Shown piece by piece: positions 1 through 11,739 of a stretch of DNA of 64,000 nucleotides. This DNA is from Melastoma dodecandrum (taxonomy: Eukaryota; Streptophyta; Magnoliopsida; Myrtales; Melastomataceae), in contig JARUPY010000605.1 in assembly GCA_029817715.1 (NCBI GenBank), positions 1,612,001-1,676,000 of the forward strand. The letters are read 5' to 3'. Each line of letters opens with the position of its first letter. Positions within the stretch are counted from its first letter, which is position 1. The notes beneath the pieces were generated by a model. The model was not told where the DNA came from and did not search any database. It saw only the letters and a list, made by a program, of their open reading frames with translations. The position numbers and the translations under genes are program-made.

Positions 1-465
1 GCCTTGAGTCTCTTCACCGCAATCTGGAATTCAATCACCAACTTAGCATAATGAGAAACACCAATCCAATCAATAATTAGCCTTTGAAGGCCGTACGTGA
101 CAATAAGAAGGACGGGAAAAAAAAATAGGACAACAAAAGAACAACGGAATTGCCTCTACGCCTTTACTTGTTCGACCCCAGTACACGCTACCGAAACCGC
201 CTTCGCCGATCTTGTTGTCATTGTGGAAGTTGTTGGTGGCATGCTGGATCTCCTTGAGAGAGTAAATCTCCCATAGATAGTCTCTCTCTTGGCCTCCACT
301 TCAAAATCATAAAAAAATAGAAGAAGGAAAAACATCAGTCTCATCGGCACGGACATCGAATACGGACGACGCGATCACGATATACTCAAACTGGATGTAC
401 CTGATCTCATGATCCAATCCTCCCCCTGGGATGCAACACAGCCATCTGCGCATGGCTTTAACCAT
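1..465 (-). CDS. PTI1-like receptor-like cytoplasmic kinase, 5' part (runs off window)
   Basis: Minus-strand gene entering from the left edge. Exons: 465..401 (ATG at 465), 298..154 and 23..1 (partial). Exon 1 gives a short Cys-containing leader (MVKAMRRWLCCIPGGG). Exon 2 reads WEIYSLKEIQHATNNF and then the glycine-rich ATP loop IGEGGFGSVYWG. Exon 3 opens with IAVKRLK, which holds the ATP-anchoring Lys. This matches the PTI1-like RLCKs (for example Arabidopsis At3g15890), cytosolic or membrane-tethered Ser/Thr kinases acting beneath receptor kinases. Junction 1 is a normal GT-AG intron that splits a Ser codon. Junction 2 keeps the family motif GVE-IAVKRL only if the donor is GC (gag|gcaatt) with acceptor ttccag. 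A GT donor six bases earlier would also stay in frame but would drop Val-Glu. The catalytic half lies outside the window. Family assignment is strong; the exact subfamily is inference. Confidence 0.88.
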
Positions 466-2631
466 GGGGAAAATCGAAGGGTTGCCGAGAGGAGAGCTTA
501 GGTAAGATGGTTTGGTTGGAGGAGGAGGAGGTGGAGGAGGGATCTTTTCCTTGTTGAGGAAGGAGATGAAACGATGAAGTTAGGAGAAACAACCGGGGAG
601 GATTAATGAACTGATATTTCAAGGGGACTCGGCAAGTATCGGGGGTTAAAGGACAAAAAGGGGCAGCTTTGCTTAAGTCAAGAAAACCAATTTTCAAAAG
701 GACTCTCCCGAGTCCTAAACCCCTTGCCTTTACTTTGTGCCCCCATTAGCTGTCACATGAAAATTATGTTTATTTATTGTATTATACCGGAAATTTGTGT
801 ATTCGGTGAGCTGCCTCTTAACTTTTGATGGGCAAAAGCCGGAATTTAAAATATTCAATTGTCTTTCCACGATGCACTCTGTCAGACCATAACTAGACAA
901 CGCCACTAAACTCATGTAACTTGTTCAGATGCCTTAATTATATACCATTCCACTTAAATTTTCAATTTTGTTCAATAATCTTTTTGCTTTATGTTTTGTA
1001 GTCTAATACTCTTTCGAGTAACATATATAAAATTTATTTCGTTAAAACATTATAAATCCGTCATGCCTTACTAAAAGGAGTCATGGAACAACAACAACAA
1101 GGGACTCAAATGCTACAAAACTGATTGGCATGGCATCTTTCTTTTGGTATGTTTGATTAAATTTGATTAAGGTGAGTGACATATGCTGATTTAGATTGAT
1201 GGGGTTCCGAATATTTGTAATTAATTTCTGGGATTGTTTTGGCTATTATTCAAAGACGGAGTTTCCACAAATGTCAAGCAAATACTCCAAGCTGCCGACT
1301 AGCAAGGGAATATTCTTCCTTAACATAGGAGGAGGAGCTTGCTCTTTTTACGCTATTTGTAAGGGTTTGTTAAAAATGGATTGCTTCTTGTGTCTTTGAA
1401 GATGCTCTTTGCATTTCTACCATCCATTTTCCAGTGACCATCTCGTATGAAACCGCCTCCGCAAAGCAGATTCGTCAGGGGCTCGTAATCCGAAGATGTG
1501 GTGGATAGCCAAGTCCACGGTGAGGCTTGCCTTAAAATCTGTCTGCTAAGTCTTTTTTTTTTAAAAGAAAAAAGGAAGTTAAAGACCAGATGTCTCGTTA
1601 AGAATGATTATTTAATCAATGGATAAGGACGTGGGTAGATGTCGGTATTCCCAAACGACGAACAGGTAAACCTTTCTTTGACGTTTTCAATTGACAAGAG
1701 TAGACTGAGAACGACTGCATCCTCTGGTTTCATTCGGACTGGGAATATTTTACAATTGGATTTCGAGCGTGGTGTTGGGCCACGTTAATCTTCGGTCAGA
1801 TTAGGAGAGTCCGGAAGACAAGCCCAATCATCTGAAAATGGATTATGAGCCGAAAAATGAGCTTTAATGCTCGTGTGGTAACCAGACAGAGACACTTTGC
1901 TTCTCTTTCGTTACCATAACTCCTCCTTTTTATCATTCTTGAACAACACCATTCAACAAAGAGAGAGAGAGAGAAGCACACTGATGTGAATTATCCCGGT
2001 CATTTAGGAAGAAAGAATGATGAATCCGCCTTGCTTGCTTGTTACTGAAGCTGGCCATGTCTCAACCTACAAACTAATCCTTCTCAAAGACTTCCAGGCA
2101 GAGCCACGGCCATTAATTTGGCGAAAAACCCAGCCTTGTTTCAAGCAGATGTCCGCATCCTACGTCCCCGACGAAAACGTCTATCTATATGTACCTTGAA
2201 TCCACAACATAAGTTATCCTCACCGCGGAGCTCTATCTTAACCTCTAAGGTTTTAATTTCAGATCCATACCAAATCAGATTCTTTAAGTTTTTGATCGGA
2301 CATCATCATCGGATATCGTTACCATGCTTGATCGGGTGTTACGGAGACCAACTCGGATAATCTTCCTGAAAAGGGTTACCCCCATCGCATACTTCCCAAT
2401 ACAAAAACAAGCATCCATTTTCTGTCCAAGACACGGGGTTTTGGTAAACATCCCATTGCAGACGATCAAACAAATACACGGCCCTCACAAGTTGAGTAGT
2501 TGGCCAAGCTTCATCTGGAGTCCAGTTATGTCGAAGCTCCCAGGAACACAAGCCTACGGCAAAAGCACAATGGGGAAGGATTAATGCACCGCACAATGAT
2601 CTCCCTATAAATTGTCTGGCAAATTCAAACC
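466..2631. other. intergenic, no gene seen
   Basis: This lies between the kinase start and the bHLH stop. It is mostly AT-rich. It holds a GA dinucleotide run near 1961-1976 and a GGA-rich run near 515-535 just upstream of the kinase ATG, probably 5' untranslated sequence. Short open frames on both strands show no family resemblance. The 2339-2641 minus frame directly follows the bHLH stop and is probably its 3' untranslated region. Confidence 0.6.
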
Positions 2632-3556
2632 TTATTTCCACACCTCGGATTTGATGGCGTATATTGTGATGTCATTATTCCTGGTGTACAAGCAATTAAC
2701 AGCCGGAACTCCTTCCTGTGCCAGCAGAAGCAACACCCTCGACAAGGGAAACTCATGCTCGTTAAATTCTACCCGGATCACCACCTCGATTCCATCTAGA
2801 TATGGATGCACACTAAAACAGTTAACCGGGGTAGCCCCGGAGCTGCTACTTTCCATCTGAAGGGCGACGAAATGGGATTTCCTCCGGAGCTTGTCTCTCT
2901 TAACTTCTAGGCCCTTGATCCTGCTTCGCAAGTCATGTATATAGTTGAAGGCCTCATTCATGGAGTCCGGCAAGGATCGTTTCCCCTACCACACAGATTC
3001 AACACAAACCCTAAAGTTTATACAAGTCACTGACCGAGTTAAGGGAAATTCGAGAGATCTTTTACTTGGAACTCAGGCTCCATTCTAAATATTTAGATAC
3101 TTTATGGAGGTCCAAATCAGTTTAGGCATAGGAAGAAGGGTTCGTAGAAACCTTTACAGATTCTAGAGGGAGGAGTGATCTAAGTGAGCAGAAAAGGGAA
3201 TTCATCCCTTGCCTCCTTTGACGCTCGACCTCCCTATGCATCTTCTTGCTGGCCTCCTCATGGCTGATCTGGTTGACACCGGGGCAGCCGGCAATGGAAA
3301 CGAAAGGACGTGGCTGAGGGGGGCGGGGAATACGAGTAGGAGGTTCGGGCCAAGATATGAGAGCATATGGGGCATCATGGGAAGGATGATAAGAGCGAGG
3401 ATGAGGATTTGGGGCAATCAAGAAAGAATCATGGCTAGGCTGGTGTGATGATCCCTCCTCCTCCTCACCCCCATCTTCCATGGCACCCTCCCTACAAGAT
3501 CTGATATCCCTAATAAAAATCCCCGGCAAAATCACTCCCCCACGATCTTCTTCCAT
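2632..3556 (-). CDS. bHLH transcription factor (bHLH118/bHLH36-like)
   Basis: Two exons, 3556..3152 and 2985..2632, joined in frame (AAG|GTTTCT donor, GGTAG acceptor), encode 252 residues. The joint reads LLPLESVK-GKRSLPDSMNEA, where bHLH genes of this group (Arabidopsis bHLH118/36/120/125) also carry an intron. The basic region HREVERQRRQ has the His-Glu-Arg residues needed to bind an E-box. It is followed by helix 1 (MNSLFCSLRSLLP), the loop, and helix 2 (MNEAFNYIHDLRSRI). The C-terminal half contains the ACT-like strand region (VHPYLDGIEVVIRV) usual for the group. It would act in the nucleus as a dimer. The first ATG lies about 10 bases after a TATA-like sequence, so the second Met (3481, in good context, ccatgg) may be the true start and give 227 residues. 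The family C-terminus varies; an extra 3' exon is possible but unsupported. Confidence 0.88.
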
Positions 3557-3567
3557 ATAAATAGTGC
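3557..3567 (-). promoter_or_regulatory. TATA-like box close to the first bHLH ATG
   Basis: The minus strand reads ctatttatatgg immediately 5' of the ATG at 3556. A TATA box normally sits about 30 bases before the transcript start. If this one is used, transcription would begin inside the annotated first 25 codons and translation would start at the Met at 3481. This is inference from spacing only. Confidence 0.4.
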
Positions 3568-5002
3568 ATTATTTTATTTTATCTTGCTTTTCTTTGTTGG
3601 AGCCTGTGGTGGTCGTGTTTGCCCACTGACTGTCCCGAGGTTTAGTAATTGTAGTACCACTTTATTGGGTATTATTATAACTAGGCTTCTTCATACACAC
3701 AAAGTGAAGCAAGCTGTCCTCATGATTCCATCGGATTTCCTTTGTTTTTTTTTCCACTCAAGATATAATTTGGGTGGGAGGGCTTCTTCTTCTTCTTCTT
3801 TCTTCAATGAAAGAAACGTGTTTTGATATTTTCCCTGTTCCTATAGCCTAGCACCAAAGCTCCTGAAGATTTGTGGCCTTTGGAAACCCTCCAATCCAAT
3901 GCAGAGATGGCGAGAATGACTCTGAATGTGGGTCGAAAAGCCGTATGCTTTGTTAACAAATGACATTGACTGACGACCCCCCGCAGTCTTCCGAACAGGT
4001 TCCAAAGAATCGCCTTACGAGGGAACGGGAACGCGGGGGTTATTTATTCCTGGATCGTAATGATTGCTACTAAATGGGAACGTGTCCGTTTGTAATTACT
4101 GAGATCGGCCCCATCCCTTAATCATACAAAGCGTAACTAACGGGGGATGGGACTGGAATGAAGTTACGACACAGAGAATCCACCCCCGGGTCGGTGAATA
4201 TGCTTTTCTTTTTCTAATGAATGGGACCAATTTCACATTCCAAAATCTCCTGCGAATTATTCGGCACATGAATATCGGATTTAGTTTGACAACGTGGTGG
4301 TCGTGAATAATGTGTAAAGAGAAAAAAAAATATATATTCAAATAATAATAAAACTTACAAAAGCTTATAGAGAACAAAAAAAAATAAGAATGTCCGAAGA
4401 CTAAGAGATAAATAAAAACTTAATTTATGTTTTAATTGTGATTGTACTGTTTTTACTATCATAAAAAAATCTATTTATACTGAAATCCCATCGAGTGGTT
4501 AAAGTCACGTTGTACACTGTGTTGCCTCCTTTTCCTCATTGTAACGTCAAAATCAACTACCTTATTAATTTTATGATATATATCCATGTCCATTGTGTGG
4601 ATGAGTTAGAAACTCTTTCTCTCTAATGGGCGAATAAAATCTAGGCAACCAAACGATATTTCTCATTTAACGAGAGATGATACAGGACTGTGATCTTCCT
4701 GGTGAAGAACACGATCCAAACGATTGCAATGGGTCATGGTAGGTGAATGTCAGGCGATCCTCGTATACCGGGCCTGGGTATATCCATAGGCACTCTCTAG
4801 GGGCTTATATATAGCTCATTTTCTTTTGAAACCCTCATGAAATGGGACGTCCTTTTTACCTTTCTTCAAGTGTTATCATTTTTCGCCTCCAAAATTCAGT
4901 GCCTTTTTGCTTTCCAAAGCACTACGGTAGTTTTTGCTCGATCTACCGTCTTCTTCACTTGATTAATGGCTCCTCAAACTACCTCCATAAAAGTCGGTCA
5001 AC
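3568..5002. other. intergenic, no gene seen
   Basis: This stretch separates the bHLH promoter from the Mutator-like element. It contains a TC-rich run near 3783-3800 and AT-rich stretches (4310-4480). No open frame resembles a protein family. Confidence 0.55.
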
Positions 5003-5011
5003 AAGGTCGCC
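5003..5011. repeat. MULE target-site duplication, left
   Basis: AAGGTCGCC, identical to 11740-11748. The flanking unique sequences differ, so this is a target duplication and not part of the inverted repeat. Confidence 0.9.
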
Positions 5012-5510
5012 GAGTTTTGTATGAAAATACGGTTAGTTTTTTAAAAAAATTGCGAAATACGGTCCCAGTTTCGTAAAATACGGTTTTACCGTCGAAGGGG
5101 CGCGTTCCGAAAACGCGCTCCTTGGATTACAAAGAGGGCGCGGTCTCAAAACGCGCCCTCCGTGTGCTTGAGTGAGGGGCGGGTCCCGCCTCTTATACAT
5201 GCAAAACCCGCCCCTTACGAATTCCCCGACCCAACCTAAACATGAGAGGGGGACGGGGGAATACGCCTAAGTGTACAAGGGGCGCGGTCTCAAAACGCGC
5301 CCCTTCAACAGGCCGTCCCCCCCTAGTGCGGGCCACTTCCCCCTGTCCCCCCCTTCAACACTTAGGCCGTCCCCCCTGTTCCCCATTCTACCTTAGGCCA
5401 CTCCCCCCCTGTCCCTCCCAGGGGCGGGTTTCCAAAACCCGCCCCTCCTGGGACAAGGGGCGCGTTTGGGCGTCAGAAAACCCACCCCTCCAATAAAACA
5501 GGAACCCGCC
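5012..5510. repeat. MULE left terminal inverted repeat
   Basis: Inverted match to 11240-11739. The outer 100 bases (AT-rich, 'aaaatacggttagttttt' then 'ccgtcgaaggggcgcg') match best. Inward it is strongly GC-rich and built of short palindromes such as AGGGCGCG...CGCGCCCT (5135-5159) and a long stem at 5421-5445. The inner boundary is approximate. Confidence 0.88.
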
Positions 5511-6177
5511 CCCCCAACGGATATAACCCTCGAAATCGGGGGAGAAACCATAATTTCCTAAACTTTCGACCTCTTTCCATCGATTCCTCCGACCCCCGGC
5601 TCCCGACTTCCGACGCAGCAACCTTCAACGCCCCGTCCGACGACTTCCCACTTCCTACGCCGCCATCGTCCGTCCTCCTACGCCCCGTGCTCCATCCTCC
5701 CCACCTCCGACCTCGGTTCGCCCCGTCCCCCATCCTCCCCGTCTTCCGTCCTCCCCCCGTCCTCCGTCCGCCCGTCCGACCTCTGACCTCCGACATCCAA
5801 CCTCCGATCTCCGCCCGTCCGACATCCGATTATCACCCGTAAGTTTAATTAATTATGTTTTTTTAAGGTAATTATTTAGGTTAGAAATTTAGGTTTGTGA
5901 TTTAGGTTACAAATTTAATATAGAAATTTAGGATAGAAATTTAGGTTAGAAATATAGGTTAGAAATTTAGGTTAGAAATTTAGGATATAAATTTAGGATT
6001 ATTATTTAGGATATAATTTTATAAATTGATTTGATTATTTAGAATTATTGGGTGGTATTATTTGAATTGTTGTTTGGTATTATAATTTTGATGATTAATT
6101 ATACGTTGTTTGAATTGTTGTAGGTATTATTAAGTTTGAGAGGTAACGATTTCACGTAAGTTTTCCCTTACGTTTCA

Positions 6178-8828
6178 ATGGTGCAAGTTCATTTGTTATT
6201 GTATGGTAATGGGAAAGTTATTCATGGTAGTCAAGGAGTAGGTTATAATAGGGGTCCAGTGAAACGTATAAAGGTACCTGCTGATGTGGACTATGTCCAA
6301 TTCGAAAGGGTCATTGCTAATGCAATGAGATTAAACGAAGGAAGTAGGCTGGAAATATGTCATAGATATCCCGTTCCTTCGAATGGTCCTTCCGGCATAA
6401 ATTTTGTGCTAGTACCGATTGGTGATGATGAAGATGTTAGGTTGTTGTGTGAGTTTGCGATGTCAAATGGTGACCGCATTCAAGAAGTATATGTGATATC
6501 AGTTTCTGGGAATTCTAGCAATTAAGGGAGGCCGACAAATTCAAGAAGTAAGCATGGTAGTAACATGCAAGCCGTAGAAGTGAATGTGGATGAGTGCAAG
6601 AGAGAATGGAAAATTTCGAAGTTAGTAGAAATTTTCGCCGATTTGTACCGGTGAATGAAGGGTGTAGCGGATATGGTGGTAATGTGGGGAATGAGGAAGA
6701 TGGTGATATGGATGATGATGGTGGTAATGATTACGGAGACGATTATGAAGATGGTGATCCGTTTGAAGATTTAGAACGTGATGTGGGCGATGAAGACGTT
6801 CTAAACGAAAGTATTTATCGACAATATGAGAATCATATCGTTGATTCAATAGTGAATTCCGACGAGGACACGGATACTAATGATGAAATGTTTAACGGTG
6901 TTGATTTAGGGAACGAGGATAACAATGTGGGGGTTAATGAGGCTGGTCCTTCTAGGAAGAAACGGTTGGAAAAACCTCTACCATTCTATCTAGACAGTGG
7001 CGATACTGGGAAGGTGATTTTCGAGGATGATGAGGAAGTTAGGATGACGGACGATCCAGACGCTGTAGTTGAATTTCGTAAAGGGATGCGTTTCAAGCAT
7101 AAGAACTATCTCATTCATACGGTGAATATGTTTCATATCAAGAATCATTATAACTACGAAATTGTGGAGTCATATAAGACGACGTGGTCTGTGTTTTGTT
7201 CTGAGGTTGGTTCTGGTTGCAAGTGGAGATTACGCGCGATTCAACGTGCTTGTGATGATGAGTTTGAAATAACCATCGTTGGTGAGGCGCATATATGTTT
7301 AAATGCTGTGCTTTCCCAAGATCATGATCGACTTGACTGTAACTTTATGGTTCCCTACTTCCGTAGTTTTGTTAGAGAATCTCCTGAAGTGAAAGTGTCG
7401 TTCCTACGGAATGTAATAAAGGAGAGATTTGGGTATGAAGTAACTTGGAGACGAGTATGGGATGCAAAGAGGAAGGCAATTGAAGTTGAATATGGCGAAT
7501 GGGATGAATCTTATAACGAGTTGCCGCATCTTATGAATGCAATTAGAATTACCAACTCCGGAACAATTGTTGATTGGGGTGCAACTTATAATCTTGGCGA
7601 TGTAGAAGTATTACAGTTTCATAGGCTTTTTTGGGCGTTTGGACAGTGTATTCAGGCATTTATTTATTGTCGGCCAGTTGTGAGTATAGATGGCACATTT
7701 TTATATGGTAAATATAGGCATAAACTCTTAATTGGTTGTGATATGGACGGGGATAACCATATTGTGCCGCTTGCATTTGCACTGGTTGATGAGGAAAGCT
7801 ATGATTCTTGGAGTTGGTTCTTGAGATGTCTTAAGGGATATGTCGTTGGTGATAGGACGGGAGGAGTCTGCTTGATTTCCGACAGACATGCTGGCATTCA
7901 GGCGACTGTGAATGATCCGCAGGTGGGTTGGAACCCGCCATTTGCGCATTGGCGATGATGTCTTAGACTTGTGGCAAGCAATTTCAATACTAGATATAAA
8001 AATGTTGCTTGTAAAAGGAAATTGATAGCCGCAGCGAGGAAATCGATGACTGTGAAGTACAAAAACATTATGAGAAGCTTGTTTGCATCAATGCCAGAAG
8101 CTGGAGAGTTTTTCGCCGAGATGAATGAAGAGCAGTGGTGTTTGAGTCGGGATGGCTTTTACAGATATGGACTTATGACTACGTATTTGAGCGAGAGTTA
8201 CAACGCCGTTATAAAAGGTGCCAGAAATCTTCCTGTTTCGGCTCTTGTGCGGAAAATATGGTATAATTGCATGTCATACTGGATAGCAAGACGAGATGAT
8301 GCGAACTCTGCGTTGCGAATTGGCGAAAGTTTTACAAGTGTTTGTACAAATCGGTTGTTTAAATGTATCGAGAAGGCCAAACGGTACGAAGAGTACTTCT
8401 CGATCGACAGGAGGGTAGATTTGACGTGAAAACTAGAGAAAAACATCGACTCAAGTATGTGTTTCTTCAAGCGCGGAAATGATGCTGCAAGAAGTGGCAA
8501 ATCTATCGCATTCCTTGTTCGCATGCTTTGGCATGTTATGCTCACATGCATGTAGATCATACCGCCGTGATTAGTCATTTCTACTCCTTCGAGTGTTAGA
8601 AGGCCGTATATGCTTCGAAATGGCATTCTTTTGATTGCACAGATGATTGGCCGGAATATCCTTTCCCGAGAGTCAATCCCGATGCTTCAAGAGTCAGACC
8701 AAAAGGGCGTCCACGGTCATCCCATATACGTAATGAAATGGATATCAAGAAGAAATCTCGAAAAACTAGTTGTGGGTTATGTAGAAAGGAAGGTCATAAC
8801 CGACGTAGTTGTCATAATAGGAATCTTT
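6178..8828 (+). pseudogene. mudrA: MURA-type MULE transposase, broken
   Basis: The first segment (6178-6525, MVQVHLLLYGNG...) is the N-terminal ubiquitin/PB1-like region of plant MURA proteins. It ends at a stop after SGNSSN, and the family-like sequence continues in another frame (GRPTNSRS), so a frameshift lies near 6523. A second shift near 6605 leads into a 454-codon frame (6594-7958). That frame has an acidic stretch, the MuDR DNA-binding region and the MULE catalytic domain: SIDGTF (Asp codon at 7689) and LISDRH (Asp codon at 7881). An in-frame TGA at 7956 interrupts it. The frame resumes at 7971-8429 with TTYLSESYNAV, the likely catalytic Glu region. Further shifts precede the SWIM zinc finger (about 8483-8530, WQIYRIPCSHALA) and a CCHC knuckle (8771-8812). 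The lesions make it inactive. Its role would be cut-and-paste transposition in the nucleus. Confidence 0.92.
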
Positions 8829-8916
8829 GTAAGTGTTTATTCAATGTTTAATCAATCTTTGATTTTATGCTTAAGTTGTGTTTGTTTGTAACCCTTGTTG
8901 TTATATTGTGTAACAG
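8829..8916 (+). other. candidate 88-bp intron between transposase and PMD gene
   Basis: A strong donor (TTT|GTAAGT) follows the CCHC knuckle, and an acceptor (GTAACAG) ends four bases before the PMD ATG at 8921. If spliced, the transposase frame would hit TGA at the junction. It could be the last mudrA intron or a leader intron of the PMD gene; this rests on splice-site consensus only. Confidence 0.4.
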
Positions 8917-8920
8917 GAAA

Positions 8921-11058
8921 ATGCGTCCAGGACCAAGAAAGACAAGTGTTCTTGATGCTCAAGGAGAGCATCGATCGACGGCTGTATGGGAAGCCGGATA
9001 TAGTGTGGTATATCAATTCGTGTATTCGTACCTTCTATACATTATAGGTTTCATGTATTTGTACCTTTTCCACTAATTCGTGTTTTATCTACAGAATAAC
9101 GTTCTCACTTGCCGTCGGGTAGAGAAATCACTGAAGGGAGGTGCCACCGATCCCAGGATGGACGTTTACCTCCGTCAAGCAGGATTCTATGGAATGGCTA
9201 AGCTTCCGTTCATATCATTGGACTGGTCCCTCATCACAGCATTGACGGAACGCTGGAGGCCGGAGACGCACACCTTCCATATGTTGCACGGTGAGATGAC
9301 TATCACCCTTCAGGATATGGCAATTCAGCTAGGTTTGCCCGTAGATGGTGATGCGGGTGATAGCAGATACATCTGCATCTAATGAGGCGGTGTGTCTAGA
9401 GTTATTGGGCCGGATACCTAGGGGTGACAACATTAAGTCTGGTCGTATTAGACTGAGCTGACTGGTTGTAAATTTTGGTCAGATCCCTATGGATGCCCCT
9501 GAGGAGTTAGTGCAGATGCATACCAGGGCATACATTTTGCAGCTGATTGGCGGGATGCTATTCACAACGAAGTCAGACAGTTTAGTGCACTTATTCTGGT
9601 TGCCTCTGCTAGCTGACTTTGAGAGGGCTGAAAATTATAGTTGGGGAAGTGCATGCCTTGCGTGGCTTTACAAGAGTTTGTGTAAGGCGGCTCACCACAA
9701 GGCATCTCAGATAGAGGGTCCCTTGATACTGCTACAGATTTGGGCATGGGATAGATTCCCTCATATAGCACCTCTGAGACTTCGTACCCCATTTGTGGAA
9801 GATATGCCTTTGAGCCATCGCTAGGCCATTGCGAAAGATGTACGCACGGTGTCCACCCATGTACTTTCCTCCTATAGAGAGGCATTTGATAGGCAGAGCA
9901 TGGATCAGGTAAACTTCTATAACTAACAAATTCATTTGTTTATATCGAACTCTTCTCACACATTCACATTTATATATGCAGATTATTTGGCATCCTTACC
10001 CGGATGAGTTGGTAGCCATGCTTCCTGACTACTACCGATCTGGTGAGGCTTTCTGGCGTGCAAGAGTTCCTCTTATTTGCTTCTGCATCGATTGGCATTA
10101 CCCGAATAGAGTGATTCGTCAGTTTGGCGATCATCAACTCGTGCCGGAAGATTGTGACACAGGCACTCCATCGGATAGATTTATGCGGGAAGATAATGAA
10201 CAACTGGAGAGAGATCCATCGAGTGTTTGTCGAGCAGTGGGAAGATCGGATTAACAAGGTCGTGCCACTGTTTTGGGAGCCTCCCGATAGATACTCAAAA
10301 TGGTATGCCAAGCACACCAGGCATCACATATCGCACACCGGCTCCATGCTAGGCACATTGGTAAGTCGTTTATGAGTATGAGTACCTCATAAGTTTTTCT
10401 CATTCATTTTTCAGCTTTAACGTATATTCCTGATGTAGATGAAGAACTTCCGAAAGATAAAGCTTCGGTCTGACCAGCCGGAACTCGTTACTCTTGCCAA
10501 GGAGTCCATGGAAATGATGCGGGAGTATGCACCGGTAAGATTGTATGGTCGTACCGGCGGGTTGGAAGATCAACCTGCATACGAGTTCATCCCGTAAGGT
10601 GGACAGCATATGGAGGAGGAAGATCATTTGGAAGAAGATCATCCTCATCATATGGACGTTGTGGAAGAGGAGCATGAACATGAGGAGGAGCCACGGACAT
10701 ACGTATTTGACGAGGAGGGCCATGAAGTGCGAGAAGGCATGCTCATCTCGCAAGTTTCTCATATTTATGGCGATTACGGCACTCCTTACGTCGAGGCTGG
10801 GTCTAGTTCTACACCGGGAGCTCCGATTAAAGGGCCAAGAGAATTCGGGTAAGTCCTTTGATTTAAGATTGATTTAAACTTTCGTAACTCAACTAATATA
10901 ACTTCTTCAGGTACGACCATTTACAACAAGGAGAAGGAACTTCTCAAATTACGCAACTGTACCCGGATGTTCCATCGGAGCAGCCTCAAGTTCCAGAAGT
11001 TCCCGTCGTCAGGCCTTACGTTAGGAGGAAATCGACGAGGCGTAGGGAACATTACTGA
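8921..11058 (+). pseudogene. Plant mobile domain (MAIN-like / PMD-C) gene inside the MULE
   Basis: This is a second element-borne gene. It starts at ATG 8921 (MRPGPRKTSVLDAQGEH) and continues after a short intron ending near 9094. It reads YLRQAGFYGMAKLPFISLDW, then ITALTERWRPETHTFH and ITLQDMAIQLGLPVDG, the signature of the aminotransferase-like plant mobile domain found in MAIN/MAIL proteins and annotated elsewhere as 'phosphatase 7 long form'. A frameshift near 9362 and a TGA at about 9458 interrupt it. The domain resumes at 9489-9824 (ILQLIGGMLFTTKSD, QIWAWDRFPHIAP), again reaches a stop, and continues in later exons (9976-10375, WHPYPDELVAMLPDYYRSG). The acidic tail is at 10610-10852, and a last exon ends RRKSTRRREHY at 11058. 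Arabidopsis MAIN acts in the nucleus in silencing and genome stability. The function of transposon-borne copies is unknown. Exon borders are approximate. Confidence 0.8.
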
Positions 11059-11239
11059 TATGGAATTTGGACGTTAGACTTTGTACGTTAGTTGTTGGAC
11101 GTTGGCTTTGTTATTGGATGTTGAATTGTTTCGAAGTTGGGTGTTGGATGTATGGATGTTATCAATGGATAGTTTCGAAGTTAGTTTGGTTATTTGTGTT
11201 TGTTGAAACATGGTTTCTAAATTTATTCATAGCATTGCT

Positions 11240-11739
11240 GTATTGCCAGACGGGGGGTGGGTTTCCAAAACCCGCCCCTTGTGTTATTCCAATGAGGGGT
11301 GGGTTTTGCCTTGTATGTCCCCAAAAGGGGCGGGTTTTAGCATTCCAAAAGAAGAGGGGGGACGGGGGAGAGTGGACTAAGTGTTGAAGGGGGGACGGGG
11401 GGAGACAGGGGGGAGTGGCCCGCACGAGAGGGGGGGACGGCCTGATGGCCTGTTGAAGGGGCGCGTTTGAGACCGCGCCCCTTATACACTTAGGCATATT
11501 CCCCCCAAACACGAGAGTCGGGGAATGCGTAAAACCCGCCACTGCATATAAGGGGCGGGTTTTGAAAACCCGCCCTCACTCAACACACGGAGGGCGTGCT
11601 TTGAGACCGTGCCCTCTTTGTAATTCAAGGGGCGCGTTTTCGGAACGCGCCCCTTTGACGATAAAACCGTATTTTACTAAACTTGGACCGTATTTCGTAA
11701 ATTTTTTTGAAAACTAACCGTATTTTTGTACAAAACTCC
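11240..11739. repeat. MULE right terminal inverted repeat
   Basis: Inverted counterpart of 5012-5510. It contains a perfect palindrome with 11-base arms, GGGCGGGTTTT-G-AAAACCCGCCC (11553-11575), and several GGGGCGCG/CGCGCCCC arms. It ends ...CAAAACTCC at 11739 next to the target duplication. Confidence 0.88.

Noticed and set aside
2339..2641. 100-codon minus-strand frame right after the bHLH stop
   Set aside because: It starts only at a GTG, has no family motif, and would need an unsupported 2-base shift to join the bHLH frame. Treated as 3' untranslated sequence.
5242..5796. Several long open frames on both strands
   Set aside because: They lie in the GC-rich inverted repeat of the MULE and next to it. 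Products are low-complexity Pro/Arg/Gly and mirror base composition.
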